A stretch of 64,000 nt of DNA from an uncultured Allomuricauda sp. (GTDB lineage: Bacteria > Bacteroidota > Bacteroidia > Flavobacteriales > Flavobacteriaceae). Shown here piece by piece: positions 56,215 through 64,000 of the stretch; positions within the stretch are counted from its first letter, which is position 1, and every line of letters starts with the position of its first letter. The DNA is taken from positions 248,001-312,000 of the forward strand of contig NZ_CANLYK010000001.1 of assembly GCF_947495325.1 (NCBI RefSeq), written 5' to 3'. The notes beneath the pieces were generated by a model. It saw only the letters and a program-made list of their open reading frames with translations. It did no database searches and had not been told where the DNA came from. Made by a program: the position numbers and the translations under genes.

Positions 56215-57348
56215 TTGAAAAAGCTTAAAGTTTTAACTGTAGTCGGTACAAGGCCCGAAATTATTCGTCTTGCCTGTGTTTTGAGGGCATTGGATGCCAA
56301 TGAAGCCATTGAACATATTTTAGTGCATACTGGGCAGAATTATGATTACGAACTGAACGAAATATTTTTTGAAGATTTTGGTATTCGTAAACCAGATTAT
56401 TTTTTGAATGCTGCCGGCAAAAATGCTTCAGAGACAGTAGGTAATATTATAATTAAAATTGACCCGCTACTAGAGAAGATTGCTCCCGATGCATTTCTGG
56501 TTTTGGGCGATACAAATTCTTGTCTTTGCGCAATTCCGGCAAAAAAGAGGAAAATACCTATTTTTCATATGGAGGCAGGTAATAGATGTTTTGATCAAAG
56601 GGTACCTGAAGAGACCAACAGGAAGATTGTAGATCATGTTGCGGACATTAACCTTACATATAGTGATATTGCAAGAGAATACCTTCTTAGAGAAGGGCTG
56701 TCTCCAGATAGGGTAATTAAAACAGGAAGTCCAATGTATGAGGTGCTACATCAGTTTAAGACTAAAATTGAGGCTTCCAATGTTTTGCAGGATTTGGGCC
56801 TGGAAAAGGATAAGTACTTTGTGATATCTTCTCATAGAGAAGAAAACATTAACAATCCAAAAAATTTCAAAGGGTTGATGGAATCACTTAACCGTATTGC
56901 AGAAACATATAACTTTCCGGTTATAGTTTCAACACATCCGAGAACTCGTAATATGCTCGATTCTAAAAAAATTGATACACATAAGAATATTCAATTTTTG
57001 AAACCTCTTGGTTTTTCTGATTATAATGCGCTACAATTTAACTCCTTTGCTGTATTATCAGATAGCGGAACAATTTCAGAGGAATCATCCATTTTAAATT
57101 TCAGGGCTTTAAATATTCGTGAGGCCCACGAACGTCCTGAAGCAATGGAAGAAGCTTCAGTTATGATGGTTGGTCTAAACCCTGAAAGAATACTGCAGGG
57201 ACTAAAGGCTCTTGAAGTACAAAAAAGAAATCCAGAAAGAAATTTTCGAGAAGTTTCTGATTACTCAATGCCAAATGTAAGCGAGAAAGTAGTCCGAATT
57301 ATAATCTCATATGTTGATTATGTAAATCGTGTTGTTTGGTCTAAATAA
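56215..57348 (+). CDS. CapG/FnlC-like UDP-sugar 2-epimerase
   Basis: 377 aa, start at a TTG because no in-frame ATG lies between the CapF stop and this point. Same fold as WecB but the distinct subgroup that yields UDP-L-FucNAc: VGTRPEIIRLACVL, HTGQNYDYELNEIFFED, HMEAGNRCFDQRVPEETNRK, SDSGTISEESSIL. It completes the three-enzyme FucNAc pathway. Confidence 0.92.
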   Translation: MKKLKVLTVVGTRPEIIRLACVLRALDANEAIEHILVHTGQNYDYELNEIFFEDFGIRKPDYFLNAAGKNASETVGNIIIKIDPLLEKIAPDAFLVLGDTNSCLCAIPAKKRKIPIFHMEAGNRCFDQRVPEETNRKIVDHVADINLTYSDIAREYLLREGLSPDRVIKTGSPMYEVLHQFKTKIEASNVLQDLGLEKDKYFVISSHREENINNPKNFKGLMESLNRIAETYNFPVIVSTHPRTRNMLDSKKIDTHKNIQFLKPLGFSDYNALQFNSFAVLSDSGTISEESSILNFRALNIREAHERPEAMEEASVMMVGLNPERILQGLKALEVQKRNPERNFREVSDYSMPNVSEKVVRIIISYVDYVNRVVWSK

Positions 57349-57353
57349 TCTAC

Positions 57354-58556
57354 ATGAAAAAAGTTGTTTTTTTAGCACTCGGTTATCCCCATGTAGAAAA
57401 ATCTACTATTCTATATACGGACTTAATGCAAGAGTTTGCAAGGAAAGGCCATGATGTTTTAGTAGTAGCCCCTGCTTTTCAAAAGAATGATTATGGATGC
57501 AGAATTGAAGGGGATGTGAAGGTATTAAGAGTGGCGACTTTGCCTTTGTTCAGGGTTGGGGCCATACGGAAAGGTATTGCTAATCTACTTCTTCCATTCC
57601 AGTATAAAAAGGCTATAAAAAATTATACCAACGATTTGGATTTTGACCTTATTATATTGCCTACCCCACCAATAACCCTAATTACGGTAGCTTCCTGGTT
57701 GAAGAAGGTAAGCTCTGGAAAAGTATATCTTATCTTACGGGATATTTTTCCTCAAAATGCGGTGGATTTGAATATGATGAAGAAAAATGGACTGTTTCAT
57801 AAATATTTTAGAAGACAAGAACTCAAATTATATAATGCTTCTGATACTATAGGTTGTATGTCAAAAGCAAATGTGTCCTATTTAAAATATCACAATCCTG
57901 AGGTAAAGTCTGAAAAATTACATTTACTTCCCAATTGGGAAAAATTACCATTACCCATATCACAGGATGATATAAATCAAATAAGTGAAAAATTTAAAAT
58001 CACAGATAAATTTGTAGCTATTTTTGGTGGAAATCTTGGTAAACCACAGAGGATGGAAAACATCGTTAACTTGGCAAAAAGTTGTGAGGAATATAAGGAC
58101 ATCTTCTTTTTAATTTTAGGGAGTGGTACGGAACAGGGTACTGTTCAAAGATTGATTTCTAAATTTAATTTGTCTAATATCAAATTAATTGACCGTTTAC
58201 CCAAAAAAGAGTACATCCAGGTCTTGGCAGCTGCTGATGTAGGGCTTATTTCATTGAGTGAGGAATTTACAATTCCCAACTTTCCTTCAAAAGTACTTAC
58301 ATATTTTGGACTTCAAAAACCGGTCTTGGCCTCATTGGACTTACAAACAGACTTTGGTCAAATGCTAGAAGAAACTAAGTCGGGACTTTGGGCAGAAGCA
58401 GGTGAAACAAAAAAATTAAAGGATAAACTCCTATGGCTTTATAAAAACAAGGAAGAGCGAATGAAGATGGGTGTGAACGGGTATAATCATATGAAGTCAA
58501 ACTTAACTCCCGAAATTGCATACGAAACTATCATGCACGAAATAAGCAATATATAA
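57354..58556 (+). CDS. GT4 glycosyltransferase (WbuB/FucNAc-transferase-like)
   Basis: 400 aa GT-B enzyme with FLALGYPHVEKSTILYTDLM, PTPPITLITVASWLKK, LRDIFPQNAVDLNMM and a donor-binding C-terminal domain (AIFGGNLGKPQRMENIVNLA, PNFPSKVLTYFGLQKPVLA). The DIFPQ motif and location right after the FucNAc synthesis genes suggest transfer of L-FucNAc. Last gene of the long plus-strand series. Confidence 0.9.
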   Translation: MKKVVFLALGYPHVEKSTILYTDLMQEFARKGHDVLVVAPAFQKNDYGCRIEGDVKVLRVATLPLFRVGAIRKGIANLLLPFQYKKAIKNYTNDLDFDLIILPTPPITLITVASWLKKVSSGKVYLILRDIFPQNAVDLNMMKKNGLFHKYFRRQELKLYNASDTIGCMSKANVSYLKYHNPEVKSEKLHLLPNWEKLPLPISQDDINQISEKFKITDKFVAIFGGNLGKPQRMENIVNLAKSCEEYKDIFFLILGSGTEQGTVQRLISKFNLSNIKLIDRLPKKEYIQVLAAADVGLISLSEEFTIPNFPSKVLTYFGLQKPVLASLDLQTDFGQMLEETKSGLWAEAGETKKLKDKLLWLYKNKEERMKMGVNGYNHMKSNLTPEIAYETIMHEISNI

Positions 58557-58648
58557 ATAAAAGGTATACTGGGGACCACAGCCAATTTCCTTTTTTCTTA
58601 AGCCATTATCCAAAAATCTATTAAAAGATTATTAATACCTTTTATTTA
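58554..58648. terminator. Long-loop inverted repeat between convergent genes
   Basis: TAAATAAAAGGTAT (58554-58567) and ATACCTTTTATTTA (58635-58648) are perfectly complementary, 67 bp apart. The left arm includes the GT4 stop codon; a bidirectional transcription end is possible. Confidence 0.4.
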
Positions 58649-58659
58649 AATTAATATGC

Positions 58660-59997
58660 TTAATACGAGTTGTTTTTCCCGATTTGATAATAGGTAAACC
58701 CTAATTCATTTAGTCTTGAACCATCAAATTGATTTCTGCCATCAAAAATAATTGGCTTTTGTAAAGTATTTTTGATTTCGCCAAAGTCAGGTGAACGAAA
58801 TTCTTTCCACTCAGTTAGCAACAATAACGCATCTGCACCATTTAATGCTTCATATTTAGTGTTGGTATATGAAACACTATCAAGATCTTTTAGATAATAT
58901 GATTGTGCTTCATGAATGGCCTTAGGATCATATGCTTGAATTTTCGCCCCTAATTCCACCAGTTTTTTTATAATATAAATGGAAGGAGCTTCTCGCATGT
59001 CATCTGTTCCAGGTTTAAAAGACAATCCCCAAATGGCAAACGTTTTATTTGATAAATCTGTTCCGTAATGCGCAATTACTTTGTTCGCAATAACAAATTT
59101 TTGTCTGTCATTTACGTCTTCAACGGCGTTCAAAAGTTGTGCATCATAACCTTCTTGTTCAGCAGTTTTCTTAAGGGCTTTTACATCTTTTGGAAAACAA
59201 GAACCTCCATATCCGCTTCCTGGATAGATAAAACTATAGCCTATACGACTGTCCGAGCCTATTCCCACTCTTACTTTATTTACATCAGCTCCTACCAGTT
59301 CACAGATATTGGACACCTCATTCATAAAGGATATTTTCGTTGCTAACATGGCATTGGCAACATATTTGGTCATTTCGGCAGAACGTACATCCATAACCAG
59401 CATTCTATCCATACTACTTCTAAAAAATGGCGCGTATAACCTGCGCATCGCCTCAGCAGTTTTCTTGTCTTCTGTACCAACCACTACACGATCCGGTTTC
59501 ATAAAATCACTGATTGCATCTCCTTCTTTTAAAAATTCAGGATTTGAGACTACATGGAATTCTATTTGCTCACCTCTTTTTTCTAATTCAATATCGATTG
59601 CATCTTTTACTTTATCTGCTGTCCCAACAGGAACGGTGGATTTATCAACTACAATAAGAGGAGTAGTCATGTGTATGCCAATTTCAGTGGCAACCTGAAG
59701 AACGTATTGTAAATCGGCTGAACCATCCTCACCCATGGGAGTACCTACAGCAATAAAAGCCATGTCACATTCATCTAAACAATCTTTTAACTTAGTATGA
59801 AAATGCAATGTTTTGTTGACTACATTACGTTTTACCATTGCTTCTAGCCCTGGCTCATAGATTGGGACAATACCATTTTTTAGATTTTCAATTTTTTTTT
59901 GGTCTATATCAACACAGGTAACAGTGTTGCCCATTTCCGCGAAGCACGTTCCTGTAACCAAACCTACATATCCTGTACCTACTATTGTAATCTTCAT
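58660..59997 (-). CDS. ugd: UDP-glucose 6-dehydrogenase
   Basis: 445 aa: [22 protein letters not shown] loop, [41 protein letters not shown] with the catalytic Cys, and [13 protein letters not shown]. It oxidises UDP-glucose to UDP-glucuronate. The neighbour upstream on the same strand is a glucuronate-epimerase-like gene, giving UDP-GalA as well. Confidence 0.96.
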   Translation of the reverse strand: MKITIVGTGYVGLVTGTCFAEMGNTVTCVDIDQKKIENLKNGIVPIYEPGLEAMVKRNVVNKTLHFHTKLKDCLDECDMAFIAVGTPMGEDGSADLQYVLQVATEIGIHMTTPLIVVDKSTVPVGTADKVKDAIDIELEKRGEQIEFHVVSNPEFLKEGDAISDFMKPDRVVVGTEDKKTAEAMRRLYAPFFRSSMDRMLVMDVRSAEMTKYVANAMLATKISFMNEVSNICELVGADVNKVRVGIGSDSRIGYSFIYPGSGYGGSCFPKDVKALKKTAEQEGYDAQLLNAVEDVNDRQKFVIANKVIAHYGTDLSNKTFAIWGLSFKPGTDDMREAPSIYIIKKLVELGAKIQAYDPKAIHEAQSYYLKDLDSVSYTNTKYEALNGADALLLLTEWKEFRSPDFGEIKNTLQKPIIFDGRNQFDGSRLNELGFTYYQIGKNNSY

Positions 59998-60300
59998 ATT
60001 TTTAACTTCTTAAACCGTATTTCTGACTTTTGGTTTTAAAACCTTCTTAATTGTCTATTTATAGAATCGTTTTTTTAACAATTTTAGTCTGTAAACACTT
60101 CAAATTTTCGCACAAATATGCAATAAAGTAATTAATCGATAGATGGTTCTAGATAAACTTTTCATAAAATGGATGAAATGTTGTTTTACAGCTAAAAAGT
60201 ATATTAGGATATTTTATTTTTTAGTTCCATCTGGAAGCATTGAAGCTAATATATAATTTCGCATAATCTATTACTATCTTATTTGAAAGACTATAGAAAT
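59998..60300. other. Intergenic region between ugd and the epimerase gene
   Basis: 303 bp, AT-rich, no gene seen. A 12-bp palindrome GGTTTTAAAACC at 60032-60043 lies 35 bp upstream of the ugd start and could be an operator. Confidence 0.4.
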
Positions 60301-61329
60301 TCATATGTGGTAGTAGTTTTTATACCATTTTACAAACTGTTTTATACCATCCTGGATTGGGGTATTTGGGCGATAGTTATAATCCTTTTCCAAATCTGTA
60401 GTATCTGCCCATGTTTTCATGACATCACCTGGTTGCATAGGTTTCATAATTCTTGTTGCCTTTAAACCTAGTGTTTTTTCAAGTTCATCAATAAAATTCA
60501 ACAACTTTACAGATCTGCCATTGCCAATATTGTACAGATTGTAATGTTTTTTTGAGTTATAGGAAGAAGTGTGTTTCTCCTCTACGATCGGTATTATTCC
60601 ATTAATAATATCATCAATGTATGTAAAATCTCTTTCAAGATTTCCATTATTAAACACTTGGATTGGGGTATTGTCAAGTATGGCCTTAGTAAAAAGGAAC
60701 ATTGCCATATCCGGACGCCCCCAAGGACCGTAAACAGTAAAAAATCTGAGCCCTGTGGTTTTAAAACCAAACAAATGGCTGTAGGTATGAGCCATCAATT
60801 CGTTACTTTTTTTTGATGCAGCATAAAGACTCACAGGTTTATCTACAGAATGTGAAGTTTTGAATGGGGTTTCCTTATTGAGGCCATAGACACTTGAACT
60901 ACTGGCATATATTAAATGTTTAATGTCATAGTTTCTACAGCACTCCAATATATTTAAAAACCCAACAATATTACTATTTAAATAGGCGTTTGGGTTTTCA
61001 AGACTATAACGCACCCCAGCTTGAGCTGCCAGATTACATACAATATCGAACTTTTCCGAACTAAATAAATTTATGAGCTGTGTACTTTCCTCCAATGCAA
61101 TCCGCACAAATCTAAAATTATCACCATATATATTACTTGTAGTAATTTCATTGAATTTTTTAGCCTTTTCTTCTAAAACACCAAGCTCCTTCAATCTTTT
61201 GTACTTGAGGGACATATTATAATAGTCATTTATACAGTCCAATCCAACAATTTGGTACCCTAGTTTTACAAGTTTATTTGATAAATGAAACCCAATAAAT
61301 CCTGCAGCTCCAGTTACAAGTATTTTCAT
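60301..61329 (-). CDS. UDP-glucuronate 4-epimerase-like NAD-dependent epimerase
   Basis: 342-aa extended SDR: VTGAAGFIGFHLSNKLVKLG, NLAAQAGVRYSLENP, ASSSSVYGLNKETPF, YAASKKSNELMAHTYSHLF (catalytic Tyr/Lys), LRFFTVYGPWGRPDMA. The GRPDMA signature is typical of UDP-GlcA 4-epimerases that make UDP-GalA. Same direction as ugd, 303 bp upstream, with a separate promoter likely. Confidence 0.92.
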   Translation of the reverse strand: MKILVTGAAGFIGFHLSNKLVKLGYQIVGLDCINDYYNMSLKYKRLKELGVLEEKAKKFNEITTSNIYGDNFRFVRIALEESTQLINLFSSEKFDIVCNLAAQAGVRYSLENPNAYLNSNIVGFLNILECCRNYDIKHLIYASSSSVYGLNKETPFKTSHSVDKPVSLYAASKKSNELMAHTYSHLFGFKTTGLRFFTVYGPWGRPDMAMFLFTKAILDNTPIQVFNNGNLERDFTYIDDIINGIIPIVEEKHTSSYNSKKHYNLYNIGNGRSVKLLNFIDELEKTLGLKATRIMKPMQPGDVMKTWADTTDLEKDYNYRPNTPIQDGIKQFVKWYKNYYHI

Positions 61330-61677
61330 AGAATCTTAATATTAAAAAAGTAAAATTAACTATAAATTATAGAAAAGAAATTTTAAAACCGAGTCACAAA
61401 ATAATATGGTTTCAATAAATACTTTGGATGCTAAACATAAAAATCGAATTGAAATTACTTTAATCATTCAGAACTCTCTGAAACTGGTGCTGAAGTCACA
61501 TTATATCTACAATAATTTCGATTTTATGGCCAAAAAACATTTAAAATGAAATCAAGTTTACCTTGCTCTTTTGGTTCTTGAACGAGTATTTCCAACTTAT
61601 ATCGAATTGTCAATTTAAATTGATAGATAATCACTCTTTAAGAATTAGTTTTAACATATAATTCCTCAAATTAAACA
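61330..61677. other. Divergent intergenic region
   Basis: 348 bp between the epimerase and aminotransferase genes. A 14-bp palindrome TCAATTTAAATTGA is at 61610-61623, about 55 bp before the aminotransferase start. No gene is seen. Confidence 0.4.
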
Positions 61678-62811
61678 ATGGAGACTGAAGTGCAAGAAAA
61701 AATTTGGCTTTCCTCCCCTCATATGGGATCTAGTGAACAAATGTATGTTAAGCTGGCATTTGACAGTAATTGGATAGCGCCATTGGGACCAAATGTCACG
61801 GGTTTTGAAAAAGATATTGAAGATTATATCGGAAACGATATACATGCTTCTTGTCTGAGTTCTGGTACTGGAGCAATTCATCTTGCTCTGGAACTCCTTG
61901 GAGTTGGCTTAGGAGATGAAGTAATTTGTCAGAGCTTCACGTTTGCAGCCTCTGCAAACCCTATTACCTACTTGGGAGCTAAACCGGTATTTGTTGATAG
62001 CGAGAAGGAAACCTGGAACATTTCTCCAGAACTGTTAGAAAAAGCAATAATAGACAGGATAAACCTTGGAAAGAAACCTAAGGTGATAATTGCTGTTCAT
62101 TTATATGGAATGCCCTACAAAGTGGATGATATTATTAATATATCTCGAAAGTATGACATTCCCGTGATTGAGGATAGTGCAGAGGCATTGGGCAGTGTTT
62201 ATAATGGGGTTAGGTGTGGAAGTTTTGGGGATATTGCCATTTTATCTTTTAATGGAAATAAAATTATAACTACTTCAGGAGGCGGGGCATTATTAAGTAA
62301 AGACAAACAAATTACAAATAAAGCAGTTTTTCTAGCCACTCAAGCTAGGGACAACGCTCCTCATTATCAACACTCCCATATTGGTTATAATTATAGGATG
62401 AGTAATGTTCTTGCGGGTATAGGAAGAGGCCAGATGGAAGTTTTACCAGAAAGAGTGGATGCCAGAAAGAATAATTTTTTGTTTTACAGAGAAAATTTAT
62501 CTCAGATTTCTGAGTTAAGCTTTCTTGAAGACCCAAAGGGGAGTTCATCCAATAGGTGGCTTACCTGTGTTTTAACCTCTTCTTTTAAAACTCGTGAGGA
62601 GATTAGAATGGCACTTGAAAATGAAAATATAGAATCAAGACCTCTTTGGAAACCAATGCATATGCAACCTGTATTCAAGGAAGCTGCAAGTTATACCAAC
62701 GGGGTAAGTGAAGACCTTTTTAATAGAGGGCTGTGTTTGCCCAGTGGTTCAAATTTGAACAAGGAAGACTTGTCCAGAATTTGTAAAATAATAAAAAGTG
62801 CATTTAGATGA
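61678..62811 (+). CDS. DegT/DnrJ/EryC1/StrS sugar aminotransferase (PglE-like)
   Basis: 377-aa PLP enzyme that aminates a nucleotide 4-keto-sugar. LSSPHMGSSEQMYVKLAF at the start, SGTGAIHLALELLGVG, SFTFAASANPITYLGAKPVFVD, DSAEALGS, and the internal-aldimine Lys in SFNGNKIITTSGGGAL are diagnostic. Its stop overlaps the next start (ATGA), and that gene is a PglF-like dehydratase, so the pair should make a UDP-4-amino-4,6-dideoxy-GlcNAc as in bacillosamine synthesis. Confidence 0.94.
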   Translation: METEVQEKIWLSSPHMGSSEQMYVKLAFDSNWIAPLGPNVTGFEKDIEDYIGNDIHASCLSSGTGAIHLALELLGVGLGDEVICQSFTFAASANPITYLGAKPVFVDSEKETWNISPELLEKAIIDRINLGKKPKVIIAVHLYGMPYKVDDIINISRKYDIPVIEDSAEALGSVYNGVRCGSFGDIAILSFNGNKIITTSGGGALLSKDKQITNKAVFLATQARDNAPHYQHSHIGYNYRMSNVLAGIGRGQMEVLPERVDARKNNFLFYRENLSQISELSFLEDPKGSSSNRWLTCVLTSSFKTREEIRMALENENIESRPLWKPMHMQPVFKEAASYTNGVSEDLFNRGLCLPSGSNLNKEDLSRICKIIKSAFR

Positions 62812-64000
62812 TAAAAAAATACATTTTTGATAACGATAGACACTACGCTTCAAAATGGACAGTTCTATTTATTGACCTTTGTATCGTAGCCGTTTCATTT
62901 ATCTTGGCATACTTTATACGCTTTAACCTTAGTTTTAACTTTGATGTTCATAGACTATGGACCCAACTGCCTATAGTTGTATTGTTGTTTCTTGCGGCAT
63001 TTCTTGTTTCTGGAAGTTATAAAGGAGTAGTAAGACATACAGGAATTAAGGATGTCTACGCGATTTTTAATGCAATTTGTTTGGCAAGTATTGGTACGAT
63101 AGCTATTATTTTATCAAATAGGTATATGAACCTTGTTGAAGGGTTTACAATACCTTTATCGATTATAATCATTAATAGTTTACTCACCTTTATAACCCTT
63201 ACGGCATCTAGATATGTCTTTAAAATTTGTTTTGAGAGTTTAATAAAGAACAATGAGACCCCCACAAAAAACCTTATAGTTTATGGAGCGGGTGAGTCTG
63301 GAATTATTACATATAACACCTTGACAAACCATTCAAAGATGAAGGTCAAAGTTGTTGGGTTCGTTGATAATAATCTTCAAAAGGTTGGAAAACAAATTAA
63401 TGGTGTAAAAGTCTATAATAAATCTATACTTACTAAAGATTTTATTAGGTTCCATAACGTCTCCGAAGTTGTTTTTTCAATCCAAAATATTCGTCCTAAG
63501 CAGCTAAGGACTTTGGTAAATGAAATTGTTGACTTACCGGTAAAGGTGAAAATTGTTCCTCCTGTTGAAGATTGGATCAATGGAGAATTAAAAGTTTCAC
63601 AAATAAAAAGAGTACAAATTGAAGACTTATTGGACAGACCGCCAATAGAAATAAAAAACAGCAAAGTTGTTAGGGATTTTGAGGACAAAGTAATTATGGT
63701 TACAGGTGGGGCAGGATCCATAGGAAGCGAGCTAGTTCGTCAAATTTGTAAATATAACTACCAATCCCTTATTATAATCGATCAAGCGGAGTCCGCACTT
63801 TATGATCTTCAACAAGAATTAAAACAAGCAGGGTTCCATAACTATATTCCAATTGTTAGTGATATTAGGGACAAAAATAAAATGAGGGCTTTATTTGAGG
63901 AGTATAAGCCTGACAGAATTTTTCATGCCGCTGCATATAAACATGTTCCGCTTATGGAGAGGAACCCATATGAAGCTGTTAAAATTAATGTTGCAGGTAC
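62808..64000 (+). CDS. Membrane nucleotide-sugar 4,6-dehydratase (PglF/CapD-like), truncated by window end
   Basis: 397 codons are visible before the end of the window. It starts MIKKYIFDNDRHYASKW, followed by about four membrane helices (roughly residues 15-130), a first Rossmann-like domain (NLIVYGAGESGIITYN), then the catalytic SDR domain (VTGGAGSIGSELVRQI, HAAAYKHVPLMERNPYEA). This is the long WbpM/PglF type that converts UDP-GlcNAc to the 4-keto-6-deoxy sugar used by the preceding aminotransferase; coupling by an ATGA overlap. The catalytic STDK region lies beyond the window. Confidence 0.93.
   Translation, partial: MIKKYIFDNDRHYASKWTVLFIDLCIVAVSFILAYFIRFNLSFNFDVHRLWTQLPIVVLLFLAAFLVSGSYKGVVRHTGIKDVYAIFNAICLASIGTIAIILSNRYMNLVEGFTIPLSIIIINSLLTFITLTASRYVFKICFESLIKNNETPTKNLIVYGAGESGIITYNTLTNHSKMKVKVVGFVDNNLQKVGKQINGVKVYNKSILTKDFIRFHNVSEVVFSIQNIRPKQLRTLVNEIVDLPVKVKIVPPVEDWINGELKVSQIKRVQIEDLLDRPPIEIKNSKVVRDFEDKVIMVTGGAGSIGSELVRQICKYNYQSLIIIDQAESALYDLQQELKQAGFHNYIPIVSDIRDKNKMRALFEEYKPDRIFHAAAYKHVPLMERNPYEAVKINVAG

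Noticed and set aside
61610..61623. TCAATTTAAATTGA palindrome as a definite operator
   Set aside because: Composed only of common AT-rich words; kept only as a note in the intergenic entry.

Overview
The window looks like chromosome from a marine-type flavobacterium (Bacteroidota, Flavobacteriaceae). The DNA is AT-rich and several genes are preceded by the Bacteroidota -7 promoter element TAnnTTTG. Proteins typical of the group are present: an exported protein with a type IX secretion (T9SS) sorting tail, a TonB-dependent receptor with a carboxypeptidase-like N-terminus, BshA of bacillithiol synthesis, a GH3/beta-lactamase fusion and SPOR-like amidases. I see no rRNA, tRNA, CRISPR array, integrase or transposase.

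Layout. (1) 1-15984 is a conserved housekeeping and envelope segment: tsaD (partial), a TamB-like giant protein, pfkA-gap, a BadF/GlcNAc-kinase-like ATPase, ridA, lptD, a cell-wall amidase, an MlaD-like MCE protein, two Fe-S electron-transfer proteins and a conserved small protein. (2) 15985-18860 is a small accessory island: an orphan lipoprotein gene flanked by imperfect ~85 bp direct repeats, and an amidohydrolase lipoprotein gene bounded by a 15-bp inverted repeat and followed by an attC-like nested hairpin. It looks cassette-like. (3) 18861-24710 returns to conserved genes: GH3/serine hydrolase fusion, bshA, a PrcB-like lipoprotein and an OmpA-family protein.

(4) 24906-64000 is a very large surface or extracellular polysaccharide locus. 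Its left part (24906-40197) is unusual. Two CapK/PaaK-like adenylate-forming enzymes bracket two ATP-grasp ligases, a fibronectin-III repeat secreted protein with a G10 homopolymer and a near-perfect 558-bp tandem duplication, a T9SS-exported tyrosinase, and a TonB receptor/heavy-metal-domain pair. A phosphoglycosyl transferase and a beta-helix lipoprotein with an acidic linker follow. The right part (40458-58556) is one long plus-strand series: gmd, fcl, flippase, asparagine-synthase-like amidotransferase, acetyltransferase, glycosyltransferases, polymerase, wecB, wecC, capE/F/G-type genes and a WxcM-like protein. It is followed by ugd and a UDP-glucuronate epimerase-like gene on the minus strand, then a PglE/PglF-like aminotransferase/dehydratase pair running off the window.

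Together the sugar genes predict GDP-L-fucose, UDP-ManNAcA, UDP-L-FucNAc, UDP-GlcA/UDP-GalA and a 4-amino-4,6-dideoxy-HexNAc nucleotide sugar (inference from families). These would be assembled on a lipid carrier started by the phosphoglycosyl transferase at 37194-37835, then flipped (Wzx) and polymerised (Wzy). The most interesting features are the possible phase-variable Fn3 protein, the copper-linked secreted tyrosinase module, the ATP-grasp plus CapK-like enzyme set, the cassette-like island, and a repeated GTATTTCATCGA motif upstream of exported-protein genes.
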